Shown: positions 1 to 7,282 of the stretch, in pieces
How positions within the stretch are numbered: the first letter of the stretch is position 1
Layout of the letters: each line of letters starts with the position of its first letter
Source: JBFHRE01 sp036745195
GTDB taxonomy: Bacteria; Actinomycetota; Acidimicrobiia; Spongiisociales; ZC4RG35
NCBI GenBank assembly: GCA_036745195.1
Contig: DAIOGO010000009.1
Span: 1-38,965, forward strand
Direction of reading: 5' to 3'
Length of the DNA stretch: 38,965 bases
Notes under the pieces: generated by a model
Seen by the model: only the letters and a program-made list of their open reading frames with translations
What the model was told of the DNA's origin: nothing
The model's database searches: none
Made by a program: the position numbers and the translations under genes

Positions 1-2580
1 CCCCACGGCCGTCGAGGGCCGTTCGACGATGGCCGCGAGGTCGGTCGGTCCAGGGGCCGCCACCGGGATGATCGAATCCGACAGCACATCGCCGAAGTCG
101 GCGTAGCGGAGCGGGCGATCGAAGAAATCGGCCCGCAGCGTCGCCACCACCCTCACCGGCGAGGAAGCGTCCTGCGTATTCCGCGCGATCAACGTCAGCA
201 GCCGGCGTCGCACGTCCTCATCGGAGACGTGGGTGAATAGCTCTTCGAATTGATCGATGATCAACACGAGCTCTGCGCCGTCGGGAAGCACTCGACGCGC
301 CACGGCGGCCAGACTGGCTGTCCCCGATCGGAGATTCTCCACCTGGTCGGCCGTCCGGGACACCGCTACCCGCCGCAGCGCTTCCTCGAGCGCGTCGAAG
401 GGAGCGGCACCCGGAAACATGTCTGTGACCAGCCAGCGGGCGGACCCGGGGATGGCCCCATTCCTGAGGGCGGGAACCAGCCCGGCACGCACCACCGACG
501 ACTTCCCGATCCCGGATGGCCCGACGACGACCGTGAGCCGGCTGACAGCCGCCGATTCGAGCAGGTCCGCGACGAGGCTCTCCCGCCCGTAGAAGTCTCC
601 GGCGTCCCCCTCGCGGAACGCCGTCAACCCCTTGTAGGGGTTACGAGCCGAGGTCCGAACCGTCGGTCGAGCTCCTGTGAAGGCAGCGACGATCCCGGCC
701 ACACCGAGCCCGGGATCGACCTGCGCTTCGTCACCGAGCAGGATCCGAAGCAGCTCGCAGAAGGCCTCCGTGTCCTTCGCCGGTGAAGGGGGCGAGACGC
801 CGTCGACGAGGCCGCCCGCGATGGTCGCCACGCCCAGGTCGGCCAGGTAGGGGTTCCCCGAGCGGTCGAACAGCACGTTCTCGGGGAGAACGGCGCCGTG
901 GAAAACGCCGATCTCGTGAGCAGCAGCGAGAGCACCTCCGACCGCACGCAGGACGTCCTTCCGCTGGGCCTCGTCGAGAGTCGCGATCCGCGTCCCGAGA
1001 TGGCCACCGAGGAGAAGGGGGTGGACCAGAACCGCCCGCCCCGGCTCACGCCAGTAGTCGAACAGCGGGACCACGTTCGGGTGCTCGAGCGCCACCAACC
1101 GCTGGGCTACCGCCTCGAAGCGCCGAATGAAACGCTGGTCGGACACGAGTTCGGGACGGAACACTCTGACCGCCACTTCCCGCCCGACCGACGGCTGGTA
1201 CGCACGATGACGTGTTCCGGCGCTGTCGGTCCCCAACTCCTCTCGCAGCTCGTATCCCGCCAGCGTGCCTCGGCCGCCATCCATGAGCGGTGGTGGGAGC
1301 CTGTCGAGAAGAAGTGGGCCGTACGCGGTGGGCACATCAGGCCCAGCGAGCTGGAAGAGACTGGTAGGCGGGTCGATGCCGCGGACCTGGAAGGAGCCGA
1401 GACTCGTCACGGTCCAACCGCCGGTGCCGGAGCCCGAGAGCGCCGTGTTCGCCTCGGAGGAGAGCAGCACCTGCCCGGGGTTCCCGACCGCCGCCAGCCT
1501 CAGCGACCGGTTGACGGGGGGACCGCTCAGTCGATCGTCGCCCACCTCGACCTCGCCGTGGTCGATGGCGATCCGCATGCCCTCCACCGACAGCGCCTTC
1601 GCCGCCTCGAGGGCCGACGCCACCGATGGGAAGGACACGATAGCGGCGGTCCCGCGTAGATCGACGACGACGCCTCCGGCGGAGGCGGCTCGAGCAGTGA
1701 GGGTGGCGTCCCTTCCGGCCAGATCCTGGTCGGCGATCGAGGCGGTGGCGTCCGCGAGCTCGACTGCCAGGATGGCGCGACGCTGGATCGAGGCCCTGAT
1801 CCGCAGGTCCAACACCGGGTCCTGGTCGAGGATGCGCTGTTCGAGCGCCTGGAGCTCGTGTGAGGGCTCGATGCCGAGCTCCTGTCCCAGGGTCTGCCTG
1901 GTCCGGGCGTATGCGCGTAACGCCTCGCTCTGCCGACCAGACCGATAGAGGGCCAGCATGTGTTGAGCGCGGAAGGTCTCGCGTAGCGGATGTTCAGTTG
2001 TCAATGCCTCGAGCTCGCCGATCAGGTCTCGGTGGAGTCCGCAGGCCAGGTCGGCGTCGAGGCGGGCCTCGAGGGCGGAGAGTCTCAACTCGTGAAGACG
2101 GATGATCTCCCCGTTGAGCATCTCGCGACTCTCAACATCGATGTAGGCGTGTCCGCGCCACATCGCCAATGCCTCCCGCAGCAGGCTGCCGGCCCGCACC
2201 GGGTCGACCTCGATCAGCGCCCGAGCGTCGCGGTGTGCCTTCTCGAATGCCGCCCAATCGACCGCCTCGGGACCCAAGGCCAGCCGGTACCCGTCGCCGG
2301 AACGGATGATGACGTCCCCGAGAACGCGACGGAGATTCGAGACGTAGGTGTGCACCGTCCGGCGCGACCCAGGCCCGGCGTCATCGCCGTACAGCCCTTC
2401 GACGAGAGCGTCGGTGGTTACCACCCGGCCGAGGGCGGCGGCCAGCAGCGCCAGCACGGTCCGCTGTTTAGGCCCTCCGAGCGCCAGTTCTGCGTCTCCG
2501 TGAAGCACCTCGACCGGTCCAAGGACCTTGACCTCCACACTGGAAACATACGCCTGCACCGAGACTGGATGTCGCGCCAT
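1..2580 (-). CDS. SARP/BTAD regulator with cyclase-like, pseudokinase-like and nSTAND NTPase domains (3' end beyond window)
   Basis: An open frame of 860 codons runs from ATG 2580 off the left edge. Residues ~17-100 are an OmpR/SARP winged helix (VKVLGPVEV; HTYVSNLRRVLG). Residues ~106-255 are a BTAD helical domain (ALRAYARTRQTLGQELGIEPS). Residues ~265-415 resemble a class III cyclase domain (RIAIDHGEVEVG; PPVNRSLRLAAVGNPGQ), but the metal-binding Asp motifs are not recognisable. Residues ~443-620 are a Ser/Thr-kinase fold in which the VAVK Lys is Arg472 and HRD is H561-G-A, so it is probably catalytically dead; PEN and DLG remain. Residues ~647 onward are an nSTAND1-type NTPase: NPYKGLTAF, Walker A GPSGIGKSS at 687-695, Walker B LVLIIDQFEELF at 771-782. 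Family members usually continue into WD40 or similar repeats, which would lie outside the window. GTG 2538 (VEVKVLGP) is a possible alternative start. Predicted role: transcription activator gated by an intracellular signal, by family knowledge. Confidence 0.9.
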   Translation of the reverse strand, partial: MARHPVSVQAYVSSVEVKVLGPVEVLHGDAELALGGPKQRTVLALLAAALGRVVTTDALVEGLYGDDAGPGSRRTVHTYVSNLRRVLGDVIIRSGDGYRLALGPEAVDWAAFEKAHRDARALIEVDPVRAGSLLREALAMWRGHAYIDVESREMLNGEIIRLHELRLSALEARLDADLACGLHRDLIGELEALTTEHPLRETFRAQHMLALYRSGRQSEALRAYARTRQTLGQELGIEPSHELQALEQRILDQDPVLDLRIRASIQRRAILAVELADATASIADQDLAGRDATLTARAASAGGVVVDLRGTAAIVSFPSVASALEAAKALSVEGMRIAIDHGEVEVGDDRLSGPPVNRSLRLAAVGNPGQVLLSSEANTALSGSGTGGWTVTSLGSFQVRGIDPPTSLFQLAGPDVPTAYGPLLLDRLPPPLMDGGRGTLAGYELREELGTDSAGTRHRAYQPSVGREVAVRVFRPELVSDQRFIRRFEAVAQRLVALEHPNVVPLFDYWREPGRAVLVHPLLLGGHLGTRIATLDEAQRKDVLRAVGGALAAAHEIGVFHGAVLPENVLFDRSGNPYLADLGVATIAGGLVDGVSPPSPAKDTEAFCELLRILLGDEAQVDPGLGVAGIVAAFTGARPTVRTSARNPYKGLTAFREGDAGDFYGRESLVADLLESAAVSRLTVVVGPSGIGKSSVVRAGLVPALRNGAIPGSARWLVTDMFPGAAPFDALEEALRRVAVSRTADQVENLRSGTASLAAVARRVLPDGAELVLIIDQFEELFTHVSDEDVRRRLLTLIARNTQDASSPVRVVATLRADFFDRPLRYADFGDVLSDSIIPVAAPGPTDLAAIVERPSTAVG

Positions 2581-2607
2581 TGACACATCGTGGAGATACG
2601 GTGTCAA
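2580..2607. promoter_or_regulatory. Inverted repeat TTGACAC-n14-GTGTCAA at the SARP gene start
   Basis: A perfect 7-bp inverted repeat (2580-2586 and 2601-2607) abuts the ATG of the SARP gene. On the minus strand the distal arm also reads as a -35-like TTGACA. It is a plausible operator or autoregulation site; that role is inferred from position and symmetry only. Confidence 0.45.
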
Positions 2608-2645
2608 GAAGATGCAAAGGCCGCAGTGTTGGTTCAGTTGAACGC

Positions 2646-2683
2646 GACGACGGGTGCCGGCTCGAGAGCGGGCACCCGTCGTC
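2646..2683 (-). terminator. Strong hairpin after the small-peptide genes
   Basis: Arms 2646-2658 and 2671-2683 are perfect 13-bp complements (GACGACGGGTGCC) around a 12-nt loop. It lies 15 nt past the stop of the 52-residue gene and before the SARP gene. There is no T tract, which is common for actinobacterial terminators. It may be an attenuating terminator between the peptide genes and the regulator. Confidence 0.65.
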
Positions 2684-2697
2684 CTCGGCGGTCGGCA

Positions 2698-2856
2698 TCA
2701 GGCGATCGCGGTGCGACGCCTGAACGGATTGACACGGAGGACGGTCCGCACCTTCGCCCGGGGCACGGGCTCGTGGCGGCGGGTTGTTCGTCGTTCGGCC
2801 TCGGCCCTGCGGGCCACCGAGTAGTACTGCAACGTGGTTGGGTGCATCATGTTCAT
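2698..2856 (-). CDS. Small basic peptide, 52 residues, unknown function
   Basis: ATG 2856 is preceded by a strong Shine-Dalgarno (GAGGGAGGAAGC) and starts 17 nt after the stop of the upstream peptide gene. The product begins MNMMHPTTLQYYSVARRAEA and ends RRRTAIA. It is very Arg-rich, has no membrane segment or signal peptide, and has an MHP start followed by an Arg/Ala/Glu helix-like stretch. I recall short actinobacterial proteins with this MHP...R..AE..RR look but no known function. The RBS, tight spacing and following hairpin argue that it is real. Translation coupling with the upstream peptide is likely. Confidence 0.6.
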   Translation of the reverse strand: MNMMHPTTLQYYSVARRAEAERRTTRRHEPVPRAKVRTVLRVNPFRRRTAIA

Positions 2857-2873
2857 GCTTCCTCCCTCGTTGG

Positions 2874-3080
2874 TCAGCGCACGCCCAGGAGGGCGGGGTT
2901 GACGGACAGGCCCAGGCCGGTCGTACGATCGTGGTTCTCGGGTTCCCGCTGTGGGGCGACGGTGGGCGCCTCGTCCGACGAGACCCCGACACCTGACGTC
3001 GTGCTGGACATCAGGAGCGTCGCCGCCAGCGCGGCGGCCGCAAGCCCGACACCTGTCAGGCGGGCGGTGGTGGTGAACAT
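2874..3080 (-). CDS. Small putative secreted peptide, 68 residues
   Basis: I chose ATG 3080 because GAGAGGAAGG sits just upstream; an in-frame ATG at 3110 is an alternative. The N-terminus MFTTTARLTGVGLAAAALAA continues into a hydrophobic stretch ending around SSTTSG, like an export signal or one membrane anchor. There is no clear AxA cleavage site. The remaining ~38 residues are hydrophilic (DEAPTVAPQREPENHDR) and end in LSVNPALLGVR. No cysteines and no known family. It is the first gene after an array of 11-bp-spaced heptamers and the first of a two-gene unit in front of the SARP gene. It could be a signalling, bacteriocin-like or simply secreted small protein; function unknown. Confidence 0.6.
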   Translation of the reverse strand: MFTTTARLTGVGLAAAALAATLLMSSTTSGVGVSSDEAPTVAPQREPENHDRTTGLGLSVNPALLGVR

Positions 3081-3139
3081 CTCTGCCTTCCTCTCTGCCG
3101 ATCGGTCCATCCGACCGGCAACTGCAGCATCAGGCAGGC

Positions 3140-3179
3140 GTCACAAGGACCGCTGAAGAACGAGTCAAGGATGCGTCAA
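3140..3179 (-). promoter_or_regulatory. Four heptamers at an 11-bp period (SARP-type operator candidate)
   Basis: On the minus strand TTGACGC (3179-3173), TTGACTC (3168-3162), TTCAGCG (3157-3151) and TTGTGAC (3146-3140) begin exactly 11 bp apart. SARP proteins classically bind heptameric direct repeats spaced by 11 or 22 bp, with the last repeat about 8 bp before the -10. Eight bp after TTGTGAC lies GATGCT, a possible weak -10. The array is 60 bp before the small secreted peptide gene. Confidence 0.6.
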
Positions 3180-3252
3180 ACGGGTGCCCGCCCTGTTCAG
3201 AAGGGTGAACCGCACCGGGTCGAGGTGAGGTACGCGAACCCGATGTCCCGGC

Positions 3253-4959
3253 TCACTCCGGGTACCCCATCGCCGAACGCGGCAGCCTGACTGGGTACTG
3301 GGCGCGGATCTGGTCGTCGATCGCTTGGGGGATGTGACGTGGGTAGTGGTGCTCGAGGATGTCGGCCAGTACGACCTTGGCGCGGTCGACCGCGCTGGGT
3401 CTGCCCTTTTCGCGCCACTCCTTGGGCGAGGTCCGGTCGCCGACCGACGGGTAGAGGTACTCGGATTGCATCCGGCGAAGGGTCTGATCCGATCCGAGGA
3501 AATGGCCAGGTCCGTCGATGCACGTCTGGCGCATCACCTCCACCGAGATCGCCTCGTCCGTTACGTCGATCCCGTGAATCGTGCGCAGGGTGGCACCGAC
3601 GATCTCGTTGTCGATGACCAACTGCTCCGGCGAGTACCCGAGGAGCGACGCCATCATCCCGCCCGCCTCGTAGATCAGGTTCGCTCCGGCGTTACCGACT
3701 AGGGCGTGGTTGTAGGCCTTCTCGTATCCCGCCTGGACATCGGGCACCTTGCTGTCGGTCATGCCCGACACGGTGCCACACGTCAGGTCGTAGAACTGGG
3801 CCAGCTGGGCGGCGGCGGCGGAGAGGAGGGCCTGTTCCGGGCTCCCGCCGGACATGGCGCCGGTCCGCAGGTCCGACACGAAGCAGAACGGCCCGAAGAT
3901 CGCCGGCGCCCCCACTTCCAGCGCGTTGACGTAGAACAAACCTGCCAGGCATTCGGCAATCTCCTGGACCAGGGAGCCCGCGAGGGCGGCGGGAGAGGTG
4001 GCACCGGCCTGACCGGCGGAGACCAGGAACACCGGCATTCCCGCCCGCACGGCCACTTCGAGACAACGGCAGGCCTCGGTGGCGAACCTCAGCGGCGGCA
4101 CCACGAAACAGTTGGATTGACTCACGAATGGTCGTGCCCGCCACCTGTCCTCGCCGCCGGAGACGAGGTGCAACATGTCGATCGACGCTTTCATCTCGTC
4201 GGCATCACCCCAACTGGTGCCGACATGCTTCGATGTCCCGCTTATCGACGCGTAACACGTGTTGAAGTCCATCTCGAACGGTATCGGGATGTCACGGCAG
4301 ACGACCGTACGTTGGAAGAAGTGGATGTTGTCGAGGGCGTCGACCGAGCGGGCGCTGTCGTAGAGGTCCCGCACGGTGCTGTCTCGGTACGTTCCCGTGT
4401 CGGGATCGACCACGGCCACGGCGGCGCCGGCCGTGCCGAAGTGCACCTTCTTCCCCCACGGTTCCAGGTCGTGGCGTGGGTCCTGGCCGTACAGCGGGAA
4501 GTGTCGACCCGCCCGGGCGATCATGTCCTCCACTGCGGTGCGAGGGAACCGAAGGCGGCCGTCCTCGCCCATGACGGCGCCCCTGGCGACCATCGACTCC
4601 ACCCCGCTGGGTGGGGCGTCGGCCAGGCCGATCTGTTCGAGCACATCCAACGCGGCGTTGTGGATACGGTGGACCTCGGTGTCCTCGAGCGGCCGGTAGC
4701 GCCCTCCTTCGGCACCGGCCCGTACCGGCCGGAGCTCGTCGGGAGTGGGCGCTGCCCGGAGGGCGCGGTGGGCGTCGCGACCGCGTCGGCGGGCGATGGG
4801 TGGGACCTCGCTGTCGGGGGCGGGCCGGTCGGTCGGTGCCGGCCTAGCCTGGCGGAACGCACGCAGTGCCTCGACGGCACGGAGGTGGGCGGCGTCTTCG
4901 TGGCTCACGGCCCCGACACTATCGGTGGCCTCGAAACCATGCCGTCCCCGATCTTTCAT
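3253..4959 (-). CDS. MttB-superfamily (trimethylamine methyltransferase-like) protein, non-pyrrolysine
   Basis: The family transfers methyl groups from quaternary amines or methylamines to a corrinoid protein. The conserved core begins near PDELRPVRAGAEGGRYRPL and includes HFGTAGAAVAVVDPDTG, TSKHVGTSWGD and SGMTDSKVPDVQAGYEKAY. The frame contains no amber codon, so this is the MtgB-like branch rather than Pyl-MttB; Ser is read at 3751-3753 in the GMTDSK motif. The frame is open to ATG 5112, but the first ~51 residues of that version look non-coding. ATG 4959 is used here and GTG 4908 (VSHEDAAHL) is equally possible; none has a strong RBS. The substrate cannot be named, and no corrinoid protein or activase is nearby. 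It stands alone between the SARP locus and the oxidase gene, same strand. Confidence 0.85.
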   Translation of the reverse strand: MKDRGRHGFEATDSVGAVSHEDAAHLRAVEALRAFRQARPAPTDRPAPDSEVPPIARRRGRDAHRALRAAPTPDELRPVRAGAEGGRYRPLEDTEVHRIHNAALDVLEQIGLADAPPSGVESMVARGAVMGEDGRLRFPRTAVEDMIARAGRHFPLYGQDPRHDLEPWGKKVHFGTAGAAVAVVDPDTGTYRDSTVRDLYDSARSVDALDNIHFFQRTVVCRDIPIPFEMDFNTCYASISGTSKHVGTSWGDADEMKASIDMLHLVSGGEDRWRARPFVSQSNCFVVPPLRFATEACRCLEVAVRAGMPVFLVSAGQAGATSPAALAGSLVQEIAECLAGLFYVNALEVGAPAIFGPFCFVSDLRTGAMSGGSPEQALLSAAAAQLAQFYDLTCGTVSGMTDSKVPDVQAGYEKAYNHALVGNAGANLIYEAGGMMASLLGYSPEQLVIDNEIVGATLRTIHGIDVTDEAISVEVMRQTCIDGPGHFLGSDQTLRRMQSEYLYPSVGDRTSPKEWREKGRPSAVDRAKVVLADILEHHYPRHIPQAIDDQIRAQYPVRLPRSAMGYPE

Positions 4960-5259
4960 ACCGGGGTTCAAGGATCGAGCGGCCACGACGCTGTTCTCCC
5001 CAGCGATCCGCGCAGTGCTCCTCGACGCCGGCCATGCGGTTGCGTGCTTCGACACGGTGTTGAACGGTCCGGTACGCTGAGTATTCGCTGCGCCCTCTGC
5101 ATCCTCAACCACGACGCCACCTGGGAGGACGTGCTCGAAACGCTCCGCGCGATCGAACGCTTAGGAATGGAGCTCGACGCACGTGACGTCGGGCCTGCGA
5201 TTCCGTCAATCGAAACGTGCCCTCACCGGGCGTGTAATCCCGCCGATGGATGGTCCCCG
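4960..5259. other. Intergenic stretch upstream of the MttB-like gene
   Basis: Between the likely MttB start and the oxidase stop I see no RNA gene, clear terminator or convincing short gene. The minus-strand frame is open but has low coding character. It presumably contains the methyltransferase promoter. Confidence 0.5.
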
Positions 5260-7119
5260 TCAGCTGGACCCGCAGACCGACCCGGTCCAGGCGGTGAGGG
5301 AGGGGTGGGTGATGGAAGTGACGCAGAACGTCACCGACACGGTGCCTTTCGCCGAGAGCGACGTCTGGAGGACGGCGACGCCATTGGCCCCGGTGGTCGA
5401 CGTTCGGGTCTCATTGAATGTGCCGGTGAACAAACCGGTGACCACGGCTCCGGATACCGGGTTGCCGACATTGTCGACCACGGTCACGGTGGCCTGCCCG
5501 GCTTTCTTGCCCTGTCCAACGTTGACCGTTGTCACGACCAGGTCCCCGACGGTGACCGAAGTGCCGGGCGTTGTGGTTGTGGTTGTGGTTGTCGTTGTGG
5601 TCGTGGGTGTGGGACCTAGCTGGTAGTGCAATCCATAGCCGAAGCCCCCGGGCAGGCTGGGTGGAGCAACGCCGCCCTGGACGTTCATCCACGTCATCGC
5701 TCCCTGATCCTCGTGATCGAGGATGTGACAGTGCATCACCGTCCTCCCCTGATACACGATGCTGGTGGCGGCGTTCAGGTCGAAGCGAACCGAGCACGCC
5801 GCCGCCAGGGTGTCGTAGTACTCGCCTTCCTCGAAACCGCCGCCACAACCGGCCATCGCCTGGAAGTGGTACACGTGGAGATGGAAGGGATGGTTGGTGG
5901 CGCCCCGAATCGACCATTCCTGCACCGAGGTCGCCGGCAGGGAGAACAGCGGCAGGTCGTGGTCCCACTTGGCGCCGTTGACGGTGCGGGCTCCCATCGT
6001 GATCGTCTCCCGATGCACGTTCGCCACGCCTCGCAGATCCCGCAGATAGGTGGGTCGAGTCGCAGACCAAGTCGAGACACCGTCGGCCGCATAAGGATGA
6101 GGCCCGGAGTTGGCGGTTCCGCTCACTGCGATGGTCGCAACCTGGGTGTTGCTGACGGTGATGTTGGAGGAGGCGGAGCAGCGGACTGCCAGGTCGGCCC
6201 TCGAGGCTCCGGTCAGCGAGACGGTGTTGGCGATGTCCTTGGGGGCAGTCGTCCGCCACACCCCGTCCCGGGCGAGCAGCTTCGCCTCACAGTTGGCTCC
6301 GATCCTGACGTCCTTCAGCCGGGCGTCGCGGTCGGCGAGCAACACCCGCCAGTGCTGCCAGGTGTTGGGCGGGACGGTCATCGTGCCGTTGCGGCTGCCG
6401 TTGACGGTCCACCCCGCGGTGAGGGTGCCCGAGACCAAGTTGTCGCCACCGGTGCCGGCCACGCTCGGGTCCAGATAGCCGATCACCACCTGGCGTTCCG
6501 TCATGGCCGCCACGTTGGTCGGGATGCCGTCGTTGCTGTCGTCGATCACGATCAACCCGAACCCTCCGGTGGACACCTGGAGGAAGGTGGAACCGTGATG
6601 ATGGGCGTGATACCAGAAAGTGCCGCCCATGTGGTCGGCGGGAATGTCGTAGACGTAGTCGCCGCCATGTCCACCCTCGAACATTCGCGTCACGTCATCG
6701 CCGGCGCCGTCCCCGGAGATGTGCAGACCGTGGGTGTGGATGTTGCTGACGTTGGGGTCTTTGAACACGTTGTGGTCAGACGACGGCGCTTGATAGGGGA
6801 GGAGGTTGCGGAAGCGCAGCACGTATTTATTGCCCGGAGTCATGTGAACCGTTGGCCCGGGGATCGAGTAGCAGCCACCCTCCTGCCGGTACGCCCTGGT
6901 TGTCAGCGTCTGCCCAGCGATCGTGAACGTCGCCTCCCCGTACTCCAGTACCCCGACGTAATGATCGCCGGCATCAGTCCACAGGAACGGCGCCGGGTCG
7001 TCGATCTGCCCGCCCGGATTGCACACGGTGCCCTCGGCGCTTGACGGCCCTGCCCCCAACACCATGGCCAGGGCGCCCAATCCCACAGCCAAACCAGCAA
7101 CGATGAACGAACGCCTCAC
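5260..7119 (-). CDS. Secreted multicopper oxidase with poly-Thr linker and C-terminal Ig-like domain
   Basis: GTG 7119 has GGGAGG 7-12 nt upstream. A signal peptide (AGLAVGLGALAMVLGAGPSSAEG) is followed by cupredoxin domains. All four copper-ligand clusters are visible: HTHGLH 128-133, WYHAHHH 169-175, HPFHLH 410-415, MHCHILDHEDQGAM 462-475. By alignment with the CotA motif HCHxxxHEDxxM, the type-1 axial position falls on Ala474, not Met/Leu. A run of 12 Thr (506-517) links to a ~100-residue Ig-like domain (VTVGDLVVTT...ATVTVVDNVGNPVSGA) with two Cys near the C-terminus. Likely extracellular oxidation of phenolics or metal ions; substrate not predictable. The Thr run is coded by a hexanucleotide repeat. 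The next gene, GH17-like, is divergent. Confidence 0.92.
   Translation of the reverse strand: MRRSFIVAGLAVGLGALAMVLGAGPSSAEGTVCNPGGQIDDPAPFLWTDAGDHYVGVLEYGEATFTIAGQTLTTRAYRQEGGCYSIPGPTVHMTPGNKYVLRFRNLLPYQAPSSDHNVFKDPNVSNIHTHGLHISGDGAGDDVTRMFEGGHGGDYVYDIPADHMGGTFWYHAHHHGSTFLQVSTGGFGLIVIDDSNDGIPTNVAAMTERQVVIGYLDPSVAGTGGDNLVSGTLTAGWTVNGSRNGTMTVPPNTWQHWRVLLADRDARLKDVRIGANCEAKLLARDGVWRTTAPKDIANTVSLTGASRADLAVRCSASSNITVSNTQVATIAVSGTANSGPHPYAADGVSTWSATRPTYLRDLRGVANVHRETITMGARTVNGAKWDHDLPLFSLPATSVQEWSIRGATNHPFHLHVYHFQAMAGCGGGFEEGEYYDTLAAACSVRFDLNAATSIVYQGRTVMHCHILDHEDQGAMTWMNVQGGVAPPSLPGGFGYGLHYQLGPTPTTTTTTTTTTTTPGTSVTVGDLVVTTVNVGQGKKAGQATVTVVDNVGNPVSGAVVTGLFTGTFNETRTSTTGANGVAVLQTSLSAKGTVSVTFCVTSITHPSLTAWTGSVCGSS
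5571..5612 (-). repeat. Hexanucleotide microsatellite (TTGTGG)n coding poly-Thr
   Basis: Seven hexamers lie in tandem: four exact TTGTGG and three with one or two changes. They encode the Thr linker of the oxidase. Unit gain or loss would change linker length by two residues without a frameshift. Confidence 0.85.
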
Positions 7120-7282
7120 CGAGGACCTCCCTGCTGATGCCTTGTGACGACTCTATAGCTCAGTAGCCGAGCTTGCGTGGTTTGCTGGCCGAGTTTCGGA
7201 TTTCGGAGCGCAACAAGAAGGTGCAGGAGAGGATGATGGCCCACAAGTAGCGTTCGACCCGGCCTGGAAGGTCGCCTCAAGG

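Noticed and set aside
2919..2931. 13-mer GGTCGTACGATCG shared with 30028-30040
   Set aside because: It contains the palindrome CGTACG, one copy is inside a small gene, and nothing else around the two sites is similar; likely chance.
3706..5619. 637-codon open frame on the plus strand
   Set aside because: It is antisense to the MttB-like and oxidase genes, whose motifs are clear; its translation is Gly/Arg/His-rich with no domain.
5183..5626. Plus-strand frame with a long Val run
   Set aside because: The Val run is the antisense reading of the poly-Thr repeat in the oxidase gene.
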